Assembly: GCF_963678635.1 (NCBI RefSeq)
Contig: NC_087071.1
Coordinates: 27,949,378 to 28,013,377 of the forward strand
DNA length: 64,000 nucleotides
From: Symsagittifera roscoffensis
Taxonomy: Eukaryota; Xenacoelomorpha; Acoela; Convolutidae
Reading direction: 5' to 3'
The translations under genes were made by a program, and so were the position numbers. Under the pieces are notes generated by a model. The model did no database searches. It saw nothing but the letters and a program-made list of their open reading frames with translations, and was not told the DNA's origin. This document shows positions 1 through 11,806 of the stretch, in pieces. The stretch's first letter is position 1. Every line of letters begins with the position of its first letter.

Positions 1-574
1 ATTCAAACAATCGAAATCAAAATTACCCAAGCAATATATCAAGGAATAATTCATATAACAAATCAAATTATCACAGATCAAATGATAATTATCAAAACAG
101 ATCACAAAATAATTCACAAAATTGAAACTCAAGTTACAATAATCGATACAGAAATTATTCCCAGTCACCACATAGGATAATAACCGTTATCCCGATTCTA
201 AACATCGATACAGAAGTAGCACACCAAAACATCGAAGACACATAAATCAAGTGCAAACAAATGAAGAAACAACTTCAGACCCTCCAGGTATTGATGACAC
301 AGGAAGTAACGAATTACAACTAAATCATATAAATTGTGAATCGTCAGATACAGAAAGTGATACAGATAATACCATCTCTGTAAATATGATAACAGTCAAA
401 AACGACTATGAGCCTATCATATATGAACAACTTTTTACTTCACATATATATGAAAATCAATTGGAACTCCTTCACAATTACTATATTGGACCCACCGATA
501 CTACACAAACTACACAAGAAGTAAACGGAATTAACACGGTAATTAAACCCGATAAAAAAGACGAAACACAATGC
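1..574 (+). pseudogene. Gag C-terminal tail, copy A
   Basis: This matches the end of the long Gag ORF of copy B: an Asn/Arg/Ser/Tyr-rich low-complexity stretch (about 1-245), then an acidic segment. The Gag frame starts at base 6 and has a TGA near 133. It shifts by a one-base loss near 175 and resumes in the frame open from 251 to 574. A TAA at 575-577 ends it, where copy B has a Leu codon. The RNA-binding zinc knuckle and the capsid would lie upstream of the window. The low-complexity tail probably helps RNA binding, which is inferred from its composition only. Confidence 0.75.
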
Positions 575-1765
575 TAAAAAACAAAACATATTTATCAAAA
601 TATACAAAAAGAACAAGCAAGAGAAAAAATTTGGACAATTCCATTTCTCTTAGAAAGCCCAAGAAATAAAGAATTTCAACCACCAGATCTTGAAATTGAT
701 TTTTTAATTGACTCAGGAGCAGAATCAAATGTAATTAAAATTCCCACATGGAACGAAATCAAAAAACTGCATCCAAAATTGACACCTCTTGAAACCTCTA
801 GTAAATTAGCAACAGCACAAGGATCAACATTACTAAATTATGGAAAAATCCAATTATTTCTTCTTCCCACGAGAACAATGGAACAAAACAAAATTTTAAA
901 CAAACCATTTAAACAAATATTTCATATTACTGATATTAAACACAATATCATTGGCATACCATTTATATCTAAATATATACCAACAATCAATATCGTAAAT
1001 AGTAAGATACATATCAAAGATAAATACACAAAAACAAAAAATACAGCCCTAACATTCTTCCAAAGATTAAACAAACAACCACCATTCTTCTCAAAAGTTT
1101 ACCCCATTTACAATCAACAACGGAAACACCTGAAACCACTATCAGGAAAAATATATAATTTTTCAATAAAACAAGTTCACCAGTATAACAAAAGTCAAAA
1201 TAAACAACAACTTTTCATGTCAGACTTCGAATTTAAACCTATCCACAAATTTTTCAAAATTACGATCTCATCTATAAAATACTCGAAAAATACAAATTCC
1301 GACATCATTTCATTACACGTATACAATAATACACCATATCAAGTAATATTACCCTCAGGATTTTTAGGATATTATGAAACAAATGCTACAATTTCACCTA
1401 TAAATGAAGTAGCCTACCGCGTTAATAATATTACCCAATTATTAGATATTTGCCAATCAACAATTCTTGACGAAGAATTATCCATAAATAATATCATAAG
1501 TAATGAAAAAAGAAACACAGATTACTTCACAAAAACACCATATTTTAAACCAACATTCAATATAACACATTACACGGAAAAACAACAAAAATTTTTAACA
1601 ATGTTTAATTTTGAACATTCACAAATTACACAAAATGAATTTGATAAATTAGCAAAACAACCGTTAAAATATTCAACAGTTTACGCAACATCAAAATTTG
1701 ACGTTGGAAAAATTAGTTCATCACTACACCTCCCGTTAAAATCCGACGCAGTTTTCAAAAAATAA
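575..1765 (+). pseudogene. Retropepsin-like protease and linker before RT, copy A
   Basis: The frame is open from 578 to 1765. Residues LIDSGAES around 704-724, with the catalytic Asp-Ser-Gly at 710-718, are the active-site motif of a retroviral-type aspartic protease, which would cut the Gag-Pol polyprotein. A hydrophobic stretch ending in NIIGIPF near 945-963 fits the second conserved protease region. About 230 residues of unassigned linker follow. The TAA at 1763-1765 replaces a Gln codon: copy B keeps the CAA triplet but reaches it out of frame. The frame would otherwise continue into reverse transcriptase, so protease and polymerase were probably one polyprotein. Confidence 0.8.
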
Positions 1766-3123
1766 AGAGCCAGTAAAGTACCAATTCACTTACATGACAA
1801 GTTAAACAGATTAATTGACATTTTAGAACAATACGAAATTAACTCACCAGTAAATGAGGAAGAACAACCAAAAGGTAACACTTTTATCAACCCTGTTATC
1901 ATTCTAGCAAAAGGTGAATCACTACAAATAGTTTTAGACGCTAGATACCTCAATTCACTAATTGACGAATCAAAATGCAATTGGCCTATTGAACCAATAC
2001 AAGTTATCTTGACAAAAATAAATTGTAAATACTTCACAACCGCAGATATGAATAGTGCGTATAACCAAATGCCACTAGATGAACAATCACGACGTTTAAC
2101 ACAATTTGTTATTGGAAATCAACAATATGACTTTAATCGCTTATTCTATGGACCAGCAGCTTTTTCAGCTTTCATGAGTAAAATTTTTAGACCACTAGTA
2201 CTCAAGAAAAATGCAATCACCTATTTAGACGATGTTTGTATGCAATCACAAATCAAAGACCAAATGTTTACAATTTTAGAACATTATCATAAAATACTTC
2301 AGAACGAAAATCTGAAAGCAGCCCCCGATAAATCACACTTCTTTCTAACACGCGTTAAATTTTAGGACATAATATTGAACGAAACACTATCACTCCATTA
2401 AAATCACGCATTGATGCCATTCAAAAACTTCAGCCACCTACAAATAAAAAGAAAATCCAAGAATTCCTTGGATTGTTAAATTTCTTAAGTAAATATGTTT
2501 ACAAAATGCAATTATACTTAAGACCTTTTTATAACATCCTCAGACAACAAAATAATTTTGAATGGAGCACTGAACATCGAACACGATTTGAAGAAATTAA
2601 AAAACTCTTAACTGAACAAATTTCAAATACAATTCCAGATTCAAATCAACCATTCTATGCAATGTGCGATGCTCCAAATTGTGGCATCGGCGCAGCATTG
2701 CTACAATCACATAGTAGAACAAATAAAATGAACCTTATATCAGCAAATTTACGATTATTCACTCAAGCAGAGCTACGACTCTCAACACTAATGAGAGAAT
2801 GTACAGCTATAATTTATACACTTACAGAATATGAATTTCCGATACTTGGATCAAAACACCCAACAGTTTTATTCACAGATCATAAACCAATTATATTTCT
2901 CTTTACACAAAAAACAAATCCAAATCATAGAGTTTATAGATTTCAACTAATTCTAATGAAATTCCCAAACTTACATATAGTTTGGACAGCAGGAAAAAAC
3001 CTTGCATTACCAGATACATTAAGTAGAAATACGCCACCTGAATTACTCACACGAAAAACTACAGTTGAAATACCACAAAATATTAATTTTTATCTCGCAA
3101 AAGATGAAACATCACCCAACTAG
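1766..3123 (+). pseudogene. Reverse transcriptase and RNase H, copy A
   Basis: The RT fingers and palm read 1766-2365 in one frame, with the motif A region TTADMNSAYNQMP near 2034-2072 and the catalytic YLDD at 2222-2233. A 12-base deletion after FYG (near 2150) removes four residues present in copy B. One T is lost near 2362, and the frame then continues at 2366-3123 with the connection (EFLGLLNFLSKYV) and RNase H. RNase H shows the first Asp in FYAMCDA near 2655-2675, the Glu in LMRECTA near 2790-2810 and an Asp in LFTDHKP near 2868-2888. Another one-base loss near 3120 ends this frame. Confidence 0.85.
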
Positions 3124-4917
3124 AATGCAAATATGCAGTAATTACTGACATTGATCAATCACAGATAAATAATCTACAACATTTCCCACTTTACTTAGAT
3201 TGCCAAAATAATCACTACGAAGTTAATTTACTAGGAACATCAACTTTCAAACCAATTCCATACTCACAATGGATAAAAACTAATACTCAACAAAAGAGAA
3301 TAAAACAACACTCGCATAAAAAAGACCTTCTTCCATTAATTGAAAAAGAAAATTTAACCGATAAAATAAATTTATCAGGACCTCAATCAAACGATTCAAA
3401 ATACACAATAAATCAAATTTTTGACCTCCATGACCCACTTGACACAATTCGCTTATCAAAACTAGAAATTGACAATACTTTTCTCCACCCCAACAGATAA
3501 AATTACACTTGAACTGTTAAAGCAATATCAAAATCTCGATCTAGTAATTAGACAACTAAAATCATGGCACAAATACAAAACTAAGCCCGTAAAAGCAGAT
3601 ACCACAATTTTAGGAAATAAAACACTCCTCCGATATTTCCGAAAATTTAATAGCACAACAGTTAATGAAAATACAGTTCTTTTAGAATGTCAATTAAAGG
3701 ATTCTAAAGTTCCCTGTCTTCCTTTAAGTATGATATTAATAGCTTTTAATATCTCACATACACAAAATACTAAAGGACACTCCGGATCAGAAAAAACATA
3801 CTCGAACTTTACACAACATTTTTATTTCCCAAATGCACCAATTTGGATAAAAGTATTATGCAATGATTGTATAATATGTCAATTGAACAAACCTTATCCA
3901 AATCAAAAACAAATAGCACAAAAACAAGATTTTGAAGGACAAAGCTTATATTTTAACCATCGCATATCATTCGATACAAAAGGACCAATTTCACCATCTT
4001 CTGAAGGAAACCTTTACATTATGGTCATTGTTGACGCATTCACACACAACACAGTACCACATTGTAACGCTTATTATGCTTACACGACGCTTTATGAACA
4101 TTGGATAGCTAAATTTGGATTACCCGAAATCTTAGTTACAGACAACGGTACAGAATTTATTAATAACGAAATTATCACTTTATGCCACTTATATAACATC
4201 AAACATAAACCACGTACATCTCATGCACCTTGGACAAACGGTTTAGTCAAAGTATGAACCGTTCACTACAAGAATATCTCCGATGTATCATAAATGGAAA
4301 TGATACAAAATACACAGAATGGTCAGCCGATGTAAAATTATTTCCCTTAGCATACAATTCACAAATTACGACAATTTTAGGAATGTCACCATACGAAATG
4401 GTTTTTAATCAAAAGCCACGAAAACCAATTATGTTTATAGCAAATACACATGAAAATGCACAAGGTTATTGCCAACCAAATATAAAATTTGTTATAACCT
4501 ACCTTTACATACACATGATGAAGATCATTTTCATAATCCTCAAATTCTAAAATTAGCCTCCGGCACACATACCGAATAGATATTAAATAGAGATAAAAAA
4601 CACAATGATATCTACCAAAAAGTAACAAAGAAATTGTTACTAAGGCAAAACATTAACGATCAAATTAATTCACGTTTTACACAGCCACAGATTTAAAAAT
4701 TGGAACATTTGTTTTAATACCTAATTTTAATACGCAAAAAGGAATCTCTAAAAAAATACAACCCCTTTGAAAAGGACTATACCAAATCATTGCCAAACCC
4801 ACTGACGTAACGTATAAACTTACAGATCCAACTAAAAAAGAAATTGTTCAACATCGTAACAATTTATTACCCTACTACCCAAAAGAATACGCACTACGCG
4901 AATTAACTCAATTATAA
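3124..4917 (+). pseudogene. Integrase, copy A
   Basis: The segment 3125-3470 continues pol; a frameshift near 3470 leads to the open frame 3469-4257. The HHCC zinc-binding site has His at 3757-3759 and 3778-3780 and Cys pairs at 3859-3879. Catalytic Asp codons lie at 3973-3975 (FDTKGP) and 4141-4143 (TDNGTE), and the Glu expected 35 residues later (4249-4251) is AAA (Lys). A one-base loss follows at once and gives TGA at 4255-4257. The tail 4258-4917 is broken but still shows an LTDPTKKEIVQHRNNLLPYY-like chromodomain-region end. A 12-base deletion near 4048 removes residues kept in copy B. Confidence 0.85.
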
Positions 4918-5235
4918 TCTTTCACAGGTTTAAAAGTAATTCAAAATCATTCACAAACAGAAAAAGAAATAGATGAACAACACAACGTTCATCATGAAAA
5001 ACAAAATCAAAAACAAACCACAACTCAAAACAATACAAAAACGCCAGACCCAAAAATACGTCAAAAAGAAACAAAAAATAGGAAAATGATAGAAAAAATT
5101 CTACCACAAGAACAAGTAGAAAAATCAGAACATAGAGAATTATCACGACTTAGAAATCAACCACGTAAAAACTACAAAACATTCATCCCACAATCTAAAA
5201 TATTAAAGAAAGTTGAATTTCAAAAACAACTGTGA
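4918..5235 (+). pseudogene. Charged Lys/Glu/Gln-rich extension after integrase
   Basis: The integrase frame is interrupted by TAA at 4915-4917 but stays open for 105 more codons to TGA at 5233-5235. The encoded stretch is rich in Lys, Gln, Glu and Asn and has no fold I recognise. It is either the C-terminal tail of Pol after an acquired stop, or a small separate ORF whose start is lost. The segment is missing from copy B, whose deletion begins inside the integrase tail, so no comparison is possible here. Confidence 0.45.
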
Positions 5236-5827
5236 TTTTAAAATAAATAATTTATACACCTCTGGATCGTTTTGAACTTTCAATTTTCAAAATAACATGC
5301 TGACAAAAACGCAACAATTTTAGTTCAGATTCAGCCAATAGGATTCACCTAAATCCGTCACCTTCTATATCTCTAACACCAACCTATTAGCCGAAAGATA
5401 TTAAACTCCAGGCATTTCTATAACTATAACTTTACAACCTCCAGGTCAAAAATAAGCAACTCGCTAAAACTTGACAACTAAAATAAATACCACCATAACA
5501 TTACAAGCCTCCCCTATCTAATAACGCAAAGATCAACAATATTTTCCCAACTCAGACCTCAAAAACCCTCCAACCAATAAAAACAAATTAGCCTAAAGTA
5601 AAAAAGGACATAATCAATGGGCCTAAAGTACAAATATTTCAAAAATACCCCAGATCACCCGACAAATAAAAATAAAGCAAAGAAGACCTCCCAAACACCA
5701 TAAAATCAGCCCCCAACAATTTTTCACAAAACTCAACCCACTTGTCAAAAAATCCATAAACAACTCGACCACACTTGAATCTCGCCTCAATCAACAAAAA
5801 AATATTCGCCGAAGAAATCATTCTTAA
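5236..5827 (+). other. No gene seen; pol-env spacer of copy A
   Basis: This is A/C-rich sequence with no open frame of note on the sense strand and no recognisable motif. A splice acceptor for a subgenomic env mRNA would be expected around here or further on, as in other env-carrying Gypsy elements, but I cannot pick one from sequence alone. Confidence 0.5.
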
Positions 5828-6067
5828 ATGCTTTTCTCTCAAACATTCAATATCTTAAAAACTACAATTTTAAATCTTTTAATAAAATTTTTCATACTAT
5901 TCAAACTTTTGTTCATATTTCTTTTTGATACCTTTGAAGCTTTTATAATCTTTTTAATAATTTTTTGCCACATCTTTTTAATTTTTTACTCCCTATTTGA
6001 AATGTATCTCCAATTTTCCCAAATCATTGATCATATTCACAGGTACAATAATTCACAACCTTTTTAA
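5828..6067 (+). CDS. Small hydrophobic ORF (79 aa) between pol and env
   Basis: ATG at 5828. The 79-residue product is almost entirely Phe/Ile/Leu, with two or three possible membrane spans (about residues 10-35 and 38-60) and a polar end. I recognise no family. T-rich DNA gives such ORFs by chance, and it is absent from copy B because of the deletion there. It is listed because a second single-span ORF starts one base after its stop. Confidence 0.25.
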   Translation: MLFSQTFNILKTTILNLLIKFFILFKLLFIFLFDTFEAFIIFLIIFCHIFLIFYSLFEMYLQFSQIIDHIHRYNNSQPF

Positions 6068-6223
6068 ATGATACGAACAATTTTTAGTAGAACAGATATT
6101 TTTTTACTATTTTTAATATTCATCATATTTTTATCATCCCTAATACTGACAATGTGCAAATGTGTAGAAAAAGGCAATAGTCACATTCGCCTTAACAACA
6201 ATCCTTTTAATTCTTTTCATTGA
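6068..6223 (+). CDS. Small single-span membrane ORF (51 aa)
   Basis: ATG at 6068-6070, stop TGA at 6221-6223. The product has a short basic N-terminus (MIRTIFSRTD), one strong membrane segment at about residues 11-28, then CKCVEKG and a polar tail. It follows the 79-residue ORF almost directly. It could be an accessory membrane protein of the retroelement or a chance ORF in AT-rich DNA. No homology is recognised. Confidence 0.3.
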   Translation: MIRTIFSRTDIFLLFLIFIIFLSSLILTMCKCVEKGNSHIRLNNNPFNSFH

Positions 6224-6281
6224 AGAATACTACAATAAAAATAAATCTCCCCACTAGAAAAAATCAATCGGACACTTTTAA

Positions 6282-7446
6282 AAACTGCTAACCAACAATC
6301 ACAAAATTAGTCTTCACGGATCATCCCAAGAAAATCCAGCAATACCCACAACTACCCAAACCCCCCAAACATCCACACGAATTTCTTTTCAAGATAATCC
6401 ATACACTTTCGAAGAACGACACGCTCGCTTATCCGAACCATTAGAACCAGTTCAGCGACAGGCACCTCTAAGTGAACCAACATATATTCTGTACCCCACA
6501 TTACCACAAGAATTAAGCAGAATAAGAAACATTAGTCAAAACCAAAATACAGTCGAAATAAATAGACAAATTATACATCCACGACGAAACAGAAGTTCTC
6601 AAACCCCTAGAGTTCATTTTGATATACCCCAATCACCTACACCAACTACTTCAGAAAACCCAAATAGTACATTACCAGAAACTCCCCCACTCCTTTCAAA
6701 ACGTAGCCCCTCAAGTATACCCTCAGATTACTTAGGTTCAACACCAACATCTGAACAAATACGTGAAAATCCCTTTAACCCCCCCCCCCCCCCCAACCCC
6801 ACCGCACGACTACCATATTGGACAACACACTCATATACACAAGGTGAACCAAACTGAACCAAAGGTGAACACAAGGTGAACACAAGGTGAACCAAAGGTG
6901 AATGATCCAATAGATTTCTACGGATACAACACTATCATCATTACCAGAAACATTATCACTACCGTCAACACCATCATTAAGTCAAATTTCAACGACGTTT
7001 TCCCTTTGAATTTTCCAAATAACCTCGACGCTAGATATCGAGAACAATCATCAACAAATATCCCTTTACGACTAGATTGGAATTCATTCGTAGCACCCCC
7101 ATCATTATTTGGACAACATCAAGAAAGTAACCGACTCCACAGTTGGGAACTCAATAGATTACAATATAGACAAGATATTCACGAAGATATTCGAGAATAC
7201 AATATTCAAATACGTCAACAAAATAGTCTCCAATTAAAATTTGAAATCACAATCAAACTTAATAATATTGTTCAACACCCCTACCCATTAAATCCACCAA
7301 ATATAACAGCTCAATCACTACCGCCACCATTCATAACCACTGAAGTAATATACAAATACGATAGATATACGAAAAACACAATTGGTTACATAACATTTTA
7401 TAACCCAGAATCAGGATTATCATACACATGTATATTCTATAGATAA
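6282..7446 (+). pseudogene. Pro/Ser/Thr-rich accessory reading frame of copy A
   Basis: The frame 6282-6858 is open for about 190 codons without an ATG and reads as Pro/Ser/Thr/Gln-rich protein (for example FDIPQSPTPTTSENP and SSQTPRVHF). It runs into a homopolymer of C at about 6779-6794 and a short tandem repeat (6842-6900) that disturb the frame. Coding character resumes in shifted frames at about 6917-7015 and 6898-7446, the last ending YTCIFYR. I see no known domain. It sits directly before the env-like gene, so it may be an env leader region or a separate accessory protein. Confidence 0.4.
6842..6900 (+). repeat. Short tandem repeat, AAGGTGAAC-type units
   Basis: Five imperfect units of 9-13 bases built on AAGGTGAAC lie one after another, about 50 bases after the run of about 16 C. 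The array breaks the reading frame of the Pro/Ser-rich region. It looks like a local expansion, or an assembly error next to the homopolymer. Confidence 0.7.
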
Positions 7447-9993
7447 TAACATTTCAACACATTTTTTTTCTAATATTTTCCGACCAAAATACAAATCCTT
7501 CTCCTCGCACGGGACCCCAGGATTTATTAGTAACACACTATGGTTGTGAAGAAAACGAACAAAAAACACTACACAAATATGCAATAAATCAAGTGTCACA
7601 ATGCGAAACAGAACCACAAGCTATAGAAACTACAAATGTAATAGCAACACTGTATTCAAAAGCCCGAGCAACAACAGTCACAGGATATAAAATTACAACA
7701 ACTTTTTCCGAAAAGAAAGTACATTGTTCACAAGTTTCAAACGGAAATAAAAACCGACTTGATCACGAATCGTTTTACCAAAGTAACATTGAAAGACTTT
7801 TACATCTAAACCCCGACGATTGTAAAAACAAATTACTCAGAATAAATCTAACAAGAAATAAAAACACAGACAGAAAAGTAGTAAATTTTCATGTCTTTGC
7901 CGATTCTGTACATCAAGCAGAACTTGAACGATATCAAGGACATATTCAATTAGACGAAAAATATCTATATAACGGCGCACACGGAAGATTAACTTATGAC
8001 ATACACGATAAAAACTGGATACCACACATTGGAATAAATGACCCTTCAAACTGCAAAACAGACACAAAAAATAAAGGATATCAACAATTAATGTTTTTCG
8101 ATTGGAAAATACAACTTGAAAAAATACAACTCACACGAGATTTAAGTGACAACACCATGATCTATCAAGGAATTAGATTACCTTGCAAAAATGATCAAAG
8201 TTATTGTGACCCTACAACAAGGACCCAAGCAACAATTGTTTGGTTTCCCGAAGATACATGCACAACATTCCAAGTAGCAAAAATACACGCTCGAATGATA
8301 AAATTTCATGAAAAATATTTTATAGAATCAATTCCATACGAACAAGTAAACCCATCCCGAAAACAAAGTAATAATTTTAGAAACATTCATGATATAGAAA
8401 ATAAATTAACACGTTTTCAACTATATCAAGAAACAGAATTTGCATGTAAATATAGCAATCAACTTTATAAAACACAATACTCTGAAATACTTGTCGAATA
8501 AAATTTGACCCTTATGCTACAAGTCACCCTATTAACGAAGGAACATCATACGTACCAGTTAACTTTTATAAAAGCACAGGTCAACCTGGTGGAAAACTAA
8601 AATCACATGACAGTAAAAGCACACGTTTACAAGAACTATCACTAATGAATAGCACCTGCTTTGGTGATCTTCATACCTAGATATGAAGGTAGACTACACA
8701 ATTATTCGAATTTTTCAGGAAATGTCACTCTCCGAATTAGAGACACTTCATCAACTATGCGAATTGGAAAGAACACAAATCCTACAATCACTCGCACTAG
8801 CAGTACTAAAAATACCTTACGCAGGATACTTATTATCAGGAAACAGATCAAATTTTCTAGATTACTAAGGAAACATTTTATGGTTTTATACGTGTATCAA
8901 AAAAGTATCACCTCTATATGTTTTTGAAGACAAACGTTGTTATAAAAAAATCCCTATATTCTATTTTAAAAAAGTACATTTTGTCGACACACTTTCAAGA
9001 CGAACATATTTTTGGGATACCGCAGTCCCATGTGGATCAAAAAATAGCCACAATGTAGTACAATTAAATCCTGATGAAGATAAATACTATCTCCTTACAC
9101 CATACCCTACATTAATGCAATCACTCAAAAAATTTTCACCCGAAAGCATCAGAGCCATTGCTCGTAATCCAAATATTGATTTACAATCAATTGGAATATA
9201 TTCTAAATCAGATATCCAACATCACAATAGAACACAACGATTTCAGGAATTATTAACACAAATGGACACAATACAAAGACAATCAATTGACCAGAATTTA
9301 AGAAAACTTGCCGAAACCGCAGGATTCGCAGACATTTATACACAAGATTATAGCGGATATTTTAAAGATATCAAAGACTACATATATTTAAACGGTGAAG
9401 AATACAGACCACAGGATATTTTACCTATAAATATTTTTAGTTTTGTCACATTGAAGAACAAAATTCTAGCTTTTCTAGGATGGCCCTATTACATCTTAGA
9501 AAAATTAACTATCTTATATGCCATGTTTAATTTTATAGGATTTCTTTTCTCACTGCTAAAAGGAATCTATAACACATGCGCTATACACACACAAGTAAAC
9601 AGACAAGCAAGTGTAGCACGTATACTATTTGCAGGATTTTTTGGAAATTTTTCATCATCAATGAACAAAATACTTTTAGATGCACAAATAAAAATATATA
9701 ATACAAAAATATCCACAAGACCAAATACATATAATGAGGAACAAAATAATGTAGACACAACACCTACAGCACCGCAGATACCAACCCTACCACAAAACCA
9801 TCCATTATCATTAGTTCCCCGTAATTTTCTAAACATAGCAATCACACATAACCCAAATTTTAGACCAAATGCAACACAAAGTCCCATCCAACACATAATG
9901 ACACATCATTCACAAAATGATAATACTTATGAACAAATTATAGAACAACCTCACACCACCACTTTTCAATCTCAAAATAAACATTTTTTTTAG
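7443..9993 (+). pseudogene. Env-like fusion glycoprotein gene (class III / chuvirus-type likely), broken
   Basis: Pieces of one glycoprotein are spread over several frames: 7443-8501, about 8500-8680, 8683-8868, about 8869-9114 and 9115-9993. The start has a signal-peptide-like hydrophobic run (about 7446-7480) but no ATG. The ectodomain has many spaced Cys, a conserved block around 8205-8330 (CDPT, then WFPEDTC, then HARM) and a second around 8790-9110 with CY and IPI features. The last piece has a membrane span at about 9440-9560 and a cytoplasmic tail. The position after pol and this architecture fit a retroviral-type envelope. The pattern resembles chuvirus/gB-type glycoproteins more than the baculovirus F type, which is from memory of the family. 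It is non-functional as it stands because of several frameshifts and stops. Confidence 0.6.
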
Positions 9994-11806
9994 CCCACAA
10001 TGAGCCGACAACTTGGATCCCTCCATCGCTCAAATTCCCACCCAGCCAACCTCCAATTTCCAATCCCATTCATACCACTTTTTGGTTTCCCACCACCCGA
10101 CTTTCCGATTATTAATATATCATCAAGCACGAATTCTAATACTCAGATGTTTCAGTTTTATATTCTATCTCAAAATTTAATAACTCTAATGTAGAAACCC
10201 CCGACGATTTTGCAGACTCCGAACCATCTCCCTCAAATTATACCCAGACCAACTCCTGAGTTTTTTCAAAACCCCCTTTTCAACCAATCCCTTCTAATCA
10301 CCCACTCCCATCCATTTCCACTCCTTCTTGCGCTTCCCAAGTAACCCCAATCTATTCTCCATTTCATTCCGACAGATCATATAATAATTCCCCAGATACC
10401 CCCCAAATTTCCCAGGAGCTTGATAATTTTATAACTTTACAACAACAATTAATACACCCCAACACCCTTTCAATACATCAACTATCATCCACGTTAACAT
10501 CCTCAAATCCACCTACTCCCACACCCTCCTCAACTTACACTCCATCATTAGCACATCATCCACATCCACCGAAACGCCAACTAGCACTCACAGAGCTTAT
10601 CAAACTTTTAAACGAAAGTTCCCACATCACCCATTCCCGACCAAACCCGGAACAGCCCGCGAATATATTAATCACCCGCAACACACCAACACGAAAAATT
10701 TTCTTGAAATCACCTTACCCTCATTTCCGCAATAGACATTAAACACACCTAACGACACTAATGACACCCGCAATTTTATAGATGAAAGTGTTTTAATGCC
10801 AACACTTCGTTGGACAGCTTGTTATAATTTTACTAACCCCCTTTGCCTACCACTAACTAATAATCATGACAGCATAGAAAAGAACAAAGACATGTTATAC
10901 AGACTCACCACAACACTAACACCTCGACAATTTACTTACGTTGGATATAAAAAGTTACTAAAAACATTCACTGCACTCCAGCTAACGAATTTGCAATAGA
11001 ATATTACGATCATAATATGATCCGACCTAATCAAGACCGATTTTTAGATGAAGACCGCTTCGCAAACCCGCAACTAACAGAAAAATTTTTCATCAAAACA
11101 TCATACGTATTCACACTTAATACTTTTTGATAGAAAGAATGACCACATTATTTCAGAATCACTAGCTGATATTCAAGCATACGAGAGCTTTTATGATAAA
11201 TTTCAGTTATTCTCACTAACCTTTCACTTTCTTTCACCACAGGAACGCGATTTGCACTGTTGCCACGATATTATGTTACGCACTAATCAAACGCACACAT
11301 ATACATACTATCGTTTTATACAAAATCATTTTGATTTGCACACCCCATCCAGACAACCGCACCATCGTTTTCAATTTCTTAACTCAAAGTACACGTCACC
11401 ATTTTTCCTTAATTTTACATATTGCATCAAAGATACTAACCTCCACGGTATCCTCCGCAACTTTGACCCAGTTACCCAAATGTATATATTCTGTCCCATC
11501 ACGAAGACCTTCAATGCCGAAGAATCCAGACCCTTCCTTATCCCGCATGAATTTATCCAGCCTATTGAAATACCCATATTAGAATTCATTCACAATACTA
11601 AATATAATCATAAAATATATAACCTCATTCAAAACACACCTTATGAGCTTGCAGAAGGCACCGAAGAACTAAACACCATTAAAGCACTTCAATTGCTTTG
11701 GCCACTGCTACAAACTAAAAACATCATACGCATACTAGCCAAATTACTAACAACATCAGTTATGATACACGACATCTTCCCCCACGGCTTTTTCCCAGAT
11801 GATTAA
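9994..11806 (+). pseudogene. Unidentified ORF downstream of env (copy A)
   Basis: Coding starts at an ATG at 10000 only seven bases after the env stop. A Pro/Ser-rich stretch (about 10000-10740, broken) leads to a more ordered region in three pieces: 10796-10980, 10981-11127 and 11129-11806. The last two switches are single-base frameshifts. The ordered part has aromatic-rich motifs (RWTACYNF near 10805, HCCHDIML near 11255, PHGFFPDD at the end) and no membrane span or known domain. It would be at least 330 residues. Errantiviruses normally end with env, so a third gene here is unusual. Copy B has lost it. Confidence 0.5.
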
